Shown: positions 6,243 to 10,278 of the stretch, piece after piece
Numbering within the stretch: position 1 is the stretch's first letter
Layout of the letters: every line of letters begins with the position of its first letter
Assembly (NCBI GenBank): GCA_041664985.1
Contig: JBAYJS010000037.1
Coordinates: forward strand, 1 to 10,278
Direction: 5' to 3'
DNA: 10,278 nucleotides
Source of the DNA: JBAYJS01 sp041664985
GTDB taxonomy: Bacteria > Patescibacteriota > Patescibacteriia > Buchananbacterales > UBA6539
Program-made: the position numbers and the translations under genes
The notes under the pieces: model-generated
The model's input: only the letters and a program-made list of their open reading frames with translations
Database searches by the model: none
What the model was told of the DNA's origin: nothing

Positions 6243-8228
6243 TTATTTTTTGTAAAGCTTAGGAACAGAATCAATTGTTTTTATTGCCTGTTCTAAATTA
6301 ATATTTATTTGATCAGTATACCATTTCATTGAATCAAAGCGCGGTTGATTTTCGGTAGCAATAAATTCCAAGGCTTTTTGACGAGAAATTATTCCTTCCC
6401 TGATTTGATTACTGCGGAAAGTGTCATTTTCGGAAAAGCCGGCGATGGTATTGTAAATATAATTATAAAATGGAGCCGTGCCATCACCGATGCGCCAAGT
6501 TGATTTAGTATCATTGGCTGTTTCCCAGTCGTAGCCTTTGATTAAAGTTTCATTAATTGTGTCTTCGTCCCAATTGATGTAACGATAAAGAAAAACATAA
6601 TTATGGGAAATAAAATAAGTTGAGAGGAAAGCAAATAGAGAATCAATAATTGAAGAATTCAGGTAGGCCGGATTTTTAATAAATTGTTTGCCGTAGTAGG
6701 CGGCTAATTTGATTTTTTGCAGCCAAGGCATATTGGCCCAGCGATTATTACCCTCGTAAACACCGCAAAAGCCGGTTTTGAATTTGGTATTTTCCAATCT
6801 TTCATTCTCGCAAAATAACATCAGTTTAAGATCGTTTTGTTTCATCAGCTTATTGGCGTAATAAAAAAATTGTTTGTCACCAGCCATGAAAAGCGGCACT
6901 AAACCCAAGTCTGGTTTTTTCAGCCAAGCCAAAACATTTTTTCTAATATTGTCTCTTTTTTTCTTAATGTCAGCTGAAACCAAAATATGTTCAATGCCAA
7001 GTTGGCCGCAAATTCTGGCTTGATTGCGGCGTGCCAAGTCAGTTACCATGCCCCAGTCGTAGGTAAAAGCAATCGGGTTCATTTTTAAAACCGTTTTGAT
7101 GTAATGTAAACCATACGAGCTGTCGCGACCGCCGGAAAAAGCTACCAAACAATCCGGTTTATCCGAATTACTGCGATATTGGCTGATAATTTTTTCCAGT
7201 TCGGCTTGGGGGTAAAGTTCCTTTTTTTTGAAATCGCGGCAGAAATTACAAACTCCGGCTTCGTCAAAATTAATACCGGGAAAAGTTTGGGGTAAAATGC
7301 ATTTGGTGCATCTTTTTAAATCAAGCGGTGCTTGATATTTAGGCAAATTTTTTAAAAAGTCAGAGCTCTGAGTTGCAATCTCTTCTTTTAGCGGTAAGTC
7401 GGCAGGGGATAAATCAGCAATTTCTAATTTGGCAAGATTTCCAGTAGTTTCTGGCTCAGTTTCAATCTCGCTGTTTAATTTAAATTTATTTAATTCTAAA
7501 TTTTTCAAATCAATCAAACAGGCATCTTGGGCGGCAAAATGAAAAATTTCTTTTGGTTCAAAGTGATCTTTTATTTTATTTTTTTTGATCAGTTCTTTGA
7601 GAATATATTTTTCCGAGGCAAAAACAAAAGCGTTTTTTTCTTTACTTAAACAGCCATAAAGCGAGCCGGTGTTAGTGGCTAAAATTAAACTTGGTGTATG
7701 ATTAAAAATAATAGCAACCGAAGCGGCTCCTTTGATTGCCAAAAAAGTTTTTTTGACCGCTTCAACCAGACTTTTTTTAGTTTGATTGAAATGTTGAATA
7801 AGGCTTAAAATAATTTCGGAGTCTACTTCGTATAATTTTTTAATTTCAAGAAATTGGGTGTAGAGCGAATCAACATTGACCACAATACCGTTATGAATAC
7901 CAACGGCGCCGCTTTTTATAACCGGTTGGTTGTTATCATTTACCGTCTGTTTGCCGTTGGTCACCAGTCTGGAATGGCCAATGATAGCCAATGGATTTTT
8001 TTGTAAAATATCAGCAAAAACCTTTTTAAAATCAGTCGAATGAATCATTTGCGAAGCTGAAGTTGGTTTTTTGTAAACGTAAATTCCCTGATTGGTGTAA
8101 GACGCCAAACCAGCCGCTTCTTTACCGCGAGATTCCGAAAGGGTGAATAAATTATTGATGATATCTTTGATTAGAGGTTGAGAAAAATTTGAATTTTCTT
8201 TAATGACAATGCCAAATATTCCGCACAT
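6243..8228 (-). CDS. fused class II glutaminase / PP-loop N-acetyl sugar amidotransferase
   Basis: This 661-residue protein has three visible parts. Residues 1 to about 240 form a class II glutamine amidotransferase: M-C2-G-I-F-G (catalytic Cys after Met removal), G-H-S-R87-L-V-T-N-G, G-I-H-N113-G-I and V-D136-S-E-I-I, matching the active-site set of GlmS/AsnB/PurF. A polar, Glu/Lys-rich linker spans about 241-300. Residues 301-661 resemble the WbpG/PseA N-acetyl sugar amidotransferase family: R-C307-T-K-C310 and C327-N-F-C330 (likely metal-binding pairs), ATP-pyrophosphatase loop A-F-S365-G-G-R-D-S-S, and C-terminal I-R-E-G-I-I-S-R-Q-K-A-L. Predicted reaction: glutamine supplies ammonia, the PP-loop adenylates a sugar amide, and an amidino sugar results. 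WbpG is known to work with HisH/HisF-type partners; none is seen here and the glutaminase is fused instead. Asparagine synthetase is less likely given the Cys pairs, SGGRDSS loop and C-terminal part. It starts 2 bp after the GT2 stop. The exact acceptor is inference. Confidence 0.86.
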   Translation of the reverse strand: MCGIFGIVIKENSNFSQPLIKDIINNLFTLSESRGKEAAGLASYTNQGIYVYKKPTSASQMIHSTDFKKVFADILQKNPLAIIGHSRLVTNGKQTVNDNNQPVIKSGAVGIHNGIVVNVDSLYTQFLEIKKLYEVDSEIILSLIQHFNQTKKSLVEAVKKTFLAIKGAASVAIIFNHTPSLILATNTGSLYGCLSKEKNAFVFASEKYILKELIKKNKIKDHFEPKEIFHFAAQDACLIDLKNLELNKFKLNSEIETEPETTGNLAKLEIADLSPADLPLKEEIATQSSDFLKNLPKYQAPLDLKRCTKCILPQTFPGINFDEAGVCNFCRDFKKKELYPQAELEKIISQYRSNSDKPDCLVAFSGGRDSSYGLHYIKTVLKMNPIAFTYDWGMVTDLARRNQARICGQLGIEHILVSADIKKKRDNIRKNVLAWLKKPDLGLVPLFMAGDKQFFYYANKLMKQNDLKLMLFCENERLENTKFKTGFCGVYEGNNRWANMPWLQKIKLAAYYGKQFIKNPAYLNSSIIDSLFAFLSTYFISHNYVFLYRYINWDEDTINETLIKGYDWETANDTKSTWRIGDGTAPFYNYIYNTIAGFSENDTFRSNQIREGIISRQKALEFIATENQPRFDSMKWYTDQININLEQAIKTIDSVPKLYKK

Positions 8229-8230
8229 AT

Positions 8231-9097
8231 TTATTTTATTTCCCTTCGAATGGCAGCGATTTGATCTGCCAAAAGACCAAAAAAGAATATTAAGATGGTT
8301 GAAATGGATAAAACAATGGTAATATCAGTAACGTTTAAATCAACCAAATCAATCGCGCCAACAATTACGGTTAAGCCAAACAAAGCGCCGCTGACGGGCA
8401 AAAAAATTCTTAAGGGTGAAAAAAGCATGATAATTCTTAAAATCAGCATTAGAGTTTTTCCGGCATCGGAAATTTTGACTAAACTTTTACCACCTTGGCG
8501 TTTTTTGATTTCAATCGGGACGTAGTTTACATTTAAACCATCTTTGAAAAAAGCCAGAGTAATCGTAGTTGTCCAGGAAAAAGCCTGGGGCAAAAGATGA
8601 GCGTATTTTTTAAAGTAAGCGGTTTTTACCATTCTTAAACCGGAATTCAAATCGGGGATTTTTCGTTGAACTAAATATTCAGCCACCCAATGGAGTACTT
8701 TTTTGGCTGGTTGGCGGATTGCCGGCCCTTTATAACCTTGGCGGGCGCCAACGACCATGTCAAAACCATTACTGCCATCAACTAATTTTTTAATATCTTC
8801 GGGCCGATGTTGGCCATCGGCGTCAAAAACCAAAATCCAGTCTGATTGAACTTGTGAAACGGCGGTTTTGACCGAGGCGCCGTAGCCTTTATTGTAAGGA
8901 TGGCTGATGGCTCTAATGCCGGCAATGGTTTTAATTATTTCACCGGTTTTGTCAGTTGAACCGTCATTAACAATGATTATTTCCTGTTGATTGGGAAAAG
9001 TTTGGTCCAAATAATTTTTTAGGTTGCTAATTACCGCTACAATCGTGTCTTGCTCATTGTAAGCGGGGATAATGACGGAAAATTTTGGGTTTTCCAT
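8231..9097 (-). CDS. GT2 family glycosyltransferase, DPM1/DPG-synthase-like with C-terminal membrane anchor
   Basis: A complete 288-residue protein. The GT-A catalytic domain (about 1-210) shows V-I-I-P-A-Y-N-E (8-15), I-V-N-D-G-S-T-D (42-49), H-P-Y-N-K-G-Y-G-A-S (66-75), the metal-binding F-D-A-D-G-Q-H (91-97), G-L-R-M (153-156) and K-K-R-Q-G-G-K-S (198-205). Two hydrophobic helices (about 221-246 and 258-280) anchor the C-terminus. This layout is typical of dolichyl/polyprenyl-phosphate mannose or glucose synthases and GtrB-like enzymes, which move a sugar from a nucleotide donor to a polyprenyl phosphate at the inner membrane face. The product is the donor class used by GT-C enzymes, two of which lie in this window. 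Direct transfer to a growing glycan is the alternative. A purine-rich stretch containing AGGA lies about 11 nt before the ATG at 9097, inside the end of the preceding gene, 5 bp away. The sugar cannot be predicted. Confidence 0.88.
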   Translation of the reverse strand: MENPKFSVIIPAYNEQDTIVAVISNLKNYLDQTFPNQQEIIIVNDGSTDKTGEIIKTIAGIRAISHPYNKGYGASVKTAVSQVQSDWILVFDADGQHRPEDIKKLVDGSNGFDMVVGARQGYKGPAIRQPAKKVLHWVAEYLVQRKIPDLNSGLRMVKTAYFKKYAHLLPQAFSWTTTITLAFFKDGLNVNYVPIEIKKRQGGKSLVKISDAGKTLMLILRIIMLFSPLRIFLPVSGALFGLTVIVGAIDLVDLNVTDITIVLSISTILIFFFGLLADQIAAIRREIK

Positions 9098-9102
9098 AAA
9101 TT

Positions 9103-10278
9103 TTATCTTCCTTGTCGGCTCAAAACTATCCTGGTGGTTTTAAGCAAAATATTTAAGTCTAAAGTAAGCGAACGATTTTTAATATAAAATAGATCATACT
9201 GCAGTTTTTCCAAAGCGTCTTGTTTTGAAGCGCCATAAGGAAAATTAATTTGCGCCCAGCCGGTTAGTCCCGGTTTTACCAATAGTCTTTCGCGGTAAAA
9301 CGGAATTTCTTTTTCTAGCAGTTCAACAAATTCCGGTCTTTCCGGTCGTGGACCAATTAAACTCATTTCACCCTTAAAGACGCTGATTAACTGAGGAATT
9401 TCGTCAATTCTGGTTTTTCTCAAAAATTTGCCAACGCGGGTAGTTCTGGGGTCGTCTTTTTCCGCCCATTGTGGGCCTTCTTTTTCCGCATCAAGCTTCA
9501 TTGAGCGAAATTTCAAAGTTAAAAAATTTACGCCGTTTTTACCCACTCGGTTTTGTCTGAAGATTGCCGGGCCCTTGCTGTCAATTTTAATAATCAGAAT
9601 AATCATTGGAATGAAAACCAATGAGATTATACTAAGAACTAAAGCGGCCGATATATCGATAATGCGCTTAATCCGTTCATATAATTTTTTGTCGTTTTCA
9701 GTCAAATTTTCCAAAAACCAACTTTGTTTAATGGTATTAACCGGAATTTTACCGGTATATTTTTCGTAAAAATTGGCATAATCAAAAAAATTGATTCCCA
9801 AAGAAAGGCAGGTAAAAATTTTATCAATCAATTCCGGGTATTGGCTGGTATCAACTGCCGAAATGATAGTATTAATTTTTCTTTGGCTGATTTCCTGATC
9901 TAAATTTTTTGCCCCGTTGATAATTTCAATATCTTCTGGTGCTGAAATTTTTTCCGCTTCATTATTTTCAACAATTAATACAACCTTATAACCAAGTTGG
10001 ACCTGAGCGTTTATAGTTTTTATAATTTCCAATGTCTTGTCGTTTAAACCGATTATCGCCACTTTATTAACTAGAGCCTGCGCTTTGACCAAGCGATTGA
10101 AAATATTGCGCCAGGCAATGAACAAAACGGTAAAAATTATAATATCCAAAATCAAAACGGTTTGCGGGCGCAAATTCGTTAAGCGGCTGCTGGCAAGATA
10201 TAAAAGAATAATGGCAATCGCCAAATTTACCAAAGCGGTGGTGGCAATACTGGAATAAAAAGCTAAATTATTTTTTGA
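9103..10278 (-). CDS. polyprenyl glycosylphosphotransferase (sugar transferase, WcaJ/EpsB-like), 5' end beyond window
   Basis: The frame is open from base 10278 to the TAA at 9105-9103, giving 391 visible residues with no start, so the true N-terminus lies outside. A TTG at 10233 is not the start: 15 in-frame residues precede it and it falls inside a hydrophobic segment. Visible parts (residue 1 at the edge) are: two helices from the end of the usual five-helix N-terminal region (about 7-30 and 38-57); a Rossmann-like domain opening K-V-A-I-I-G-L (about 72-78); a helix at about 208-231; and the catalytic sugar transferase domain. The last shows F-R-Q-N-R-V-G (240-246), L-K-F-R-S-M (255-260), R-I-D-E-I-P-Q-L (290-297), S-L-I-G-P-R-P-E-R-P (306-315) and K-P-G-L-T-G-W-A-Q-I (335-344). 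Such enzymes transfer a sugar-1-phosphate from a UDP-sugar to undecaprenyl phosphate, the first committed step of exopolysaccharide or O-antigen-type assembly. It is the first visible operon gene, 5 bp from the GT2 gene. The family is certain; the sugar is not. Confidence 0.92.
   Translation of the reverse strand, partial: SKNNLAFYSSIATTALVNLAIAIILLYLASSRLTNLRPQTVLILDIIIFTVLFIAWRNIFNRLVKAQALVNKVAIIGLNDKTLEIIKTINAQVQLGYKVVLIVENNEAEKISAPEDIEIINGAKNLDQEISQRKINTIISAVDTSQYPELIDKIFTCLSLGINFFDYANFYEKYTGKIPVNTIKQSWFLENLTENDKKLYERIKRIIDISAALVLSIISLVFIPMIILIIKIDSKGPAIFRQNRVGKNGVNFLTLKFRSMKLDAEKEGPQWAEKDDPRTTRVGKFLRKTRIDEIPQLISVFKGEMSLIGPRPERPEFVELLEKEIPFYRERLLVKPGLTGWAQINFPYGASKQDALEKLQYDLFYIKNRSLTLDLNILLKTTRIVLSRQGR

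Noticed and set aside
6243..8228. Identifying the 661-residue protein as asparagine synthetase or GlmS from its N-terminal glutaminase
   Set aside because: The glutaminase is shared by several families. The C-terminal half has CxxC pairs and an SGGRDSS loop with a WbpG/PseA-like C-terminus, and no SIS isomerase domain or AsnB-type SGGLDSS context is visible.
8295..8525. A 76-codon plus-strand frame opposite the end of the GT2 gene
   Set aside because: It is antisense to the GT2 C-terminal membrane helices, with no start signal or family resemblance.
9428..9769. A 113-codon plus-strand frame opposite the sugar transferase domain
   Set aside because: It is antisense to a highly conserved catalytic domain; its composition is explained by the complementary strand of that domain.
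10231..10233. TTG at 10233 as the start of the sugar transferase gene
   Set aside because: The frame continues upstream to the window edge, the codon lies within a hydrophobic segment, and family members normally carry about five N-terminal helices of which only the last two are visible.
10037..10258. A 73-codon plus-strand frame near the right edge
   Set aside because: It is antisense to the N-terminal helices and Rossmann segment of the sugar transferase and has no independent support.
1..10278. CRISPR array, tRNA/rRNA genes, insertion sequences or phage genes
   Set aside because: No regularly spaced repeats, cloverleaf-like segments, terminal inverted repeats or transposase/integrase motifs were seen; A/T homopolymer runs account for the repetitive look.

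Overview
This window is AT-rich bacterial DNA (about two-thirds A+T by eye). It is almost entirely occupied by one cell-surface glycan / lipid-linked sugar biosynthesis locus. Genes are packed tightly, Shine-Dalgarno sequences are weak or absent, 6 of 7 visible stops are TAA (one TAG, no TGA), and the proteins are rich in Lys, Ile, Phe and Asn. I infer an uncultivated, small-genome, low-GC bacterium, with Patescibacteria/CPR the leading guess. No ribosomal or other phylogenetic marker is present to prove it.

Layout: (1) 1-1434, minus strand, the N-terminal 478 residues of a multi-spanning GT-C (PMT/ArnT-like) glycosyltransferase that runs off the left edge. (2) 1435-1545, a 111-bp divergent promoter region. 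(3) 1546-3165, plus strand, a second, complete GT-C-like membrane protein. (4) About 3177-3209, a bidirectional intrinsic terminator between convergent genes. (5) 10278-3214, minus strand, a six-gene probable operon with junctions between -8 and +5 bp. In transcription order it encodes a polyprenyl-phosphate sugar-1-phosphate transferase (5' end off the right edge), a DPM1-like GT2 glycosyltransferase, a fused glutaminase / PP-loop sugar amidotransferase, a B12-binding-domain radical SAM enzyme, a UPF0104/LPG_synthase_TM integral membrane protein, and a small class I SAM methyltransferase.

How the genes may work together (inference from families and context): the first operon enzyme loads a sugar-1-phosphate onto a polyprenyl phosphate to start a lipid-linked glycan. 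The GT2 enzyme probably makes a polyprenyl-phosphate monosaccharide, the donor type used by GT-C enzymes such as the two at the left. The amidotransferase would turn an N-acetyl group of a sugar into an acetamidino group. The radical SAM enzyme and the methyltransferase would add further modifications, and the LPG_synthase_TM protein may move or anchor lipid-linked material. The most distinctive item is the 661-residue amidotransferase. It joins a class II (N-terminal Cys) glutaminase to a WbpG/PseA-type PP-loop domain, where the characterised WbpG system uses separate HisH/HisF-type ammonia suppliers. I saw no CRISPR array, tRNA, rRNA, transposase or attachment site, and no gene-free stretch longer than 111 bp.
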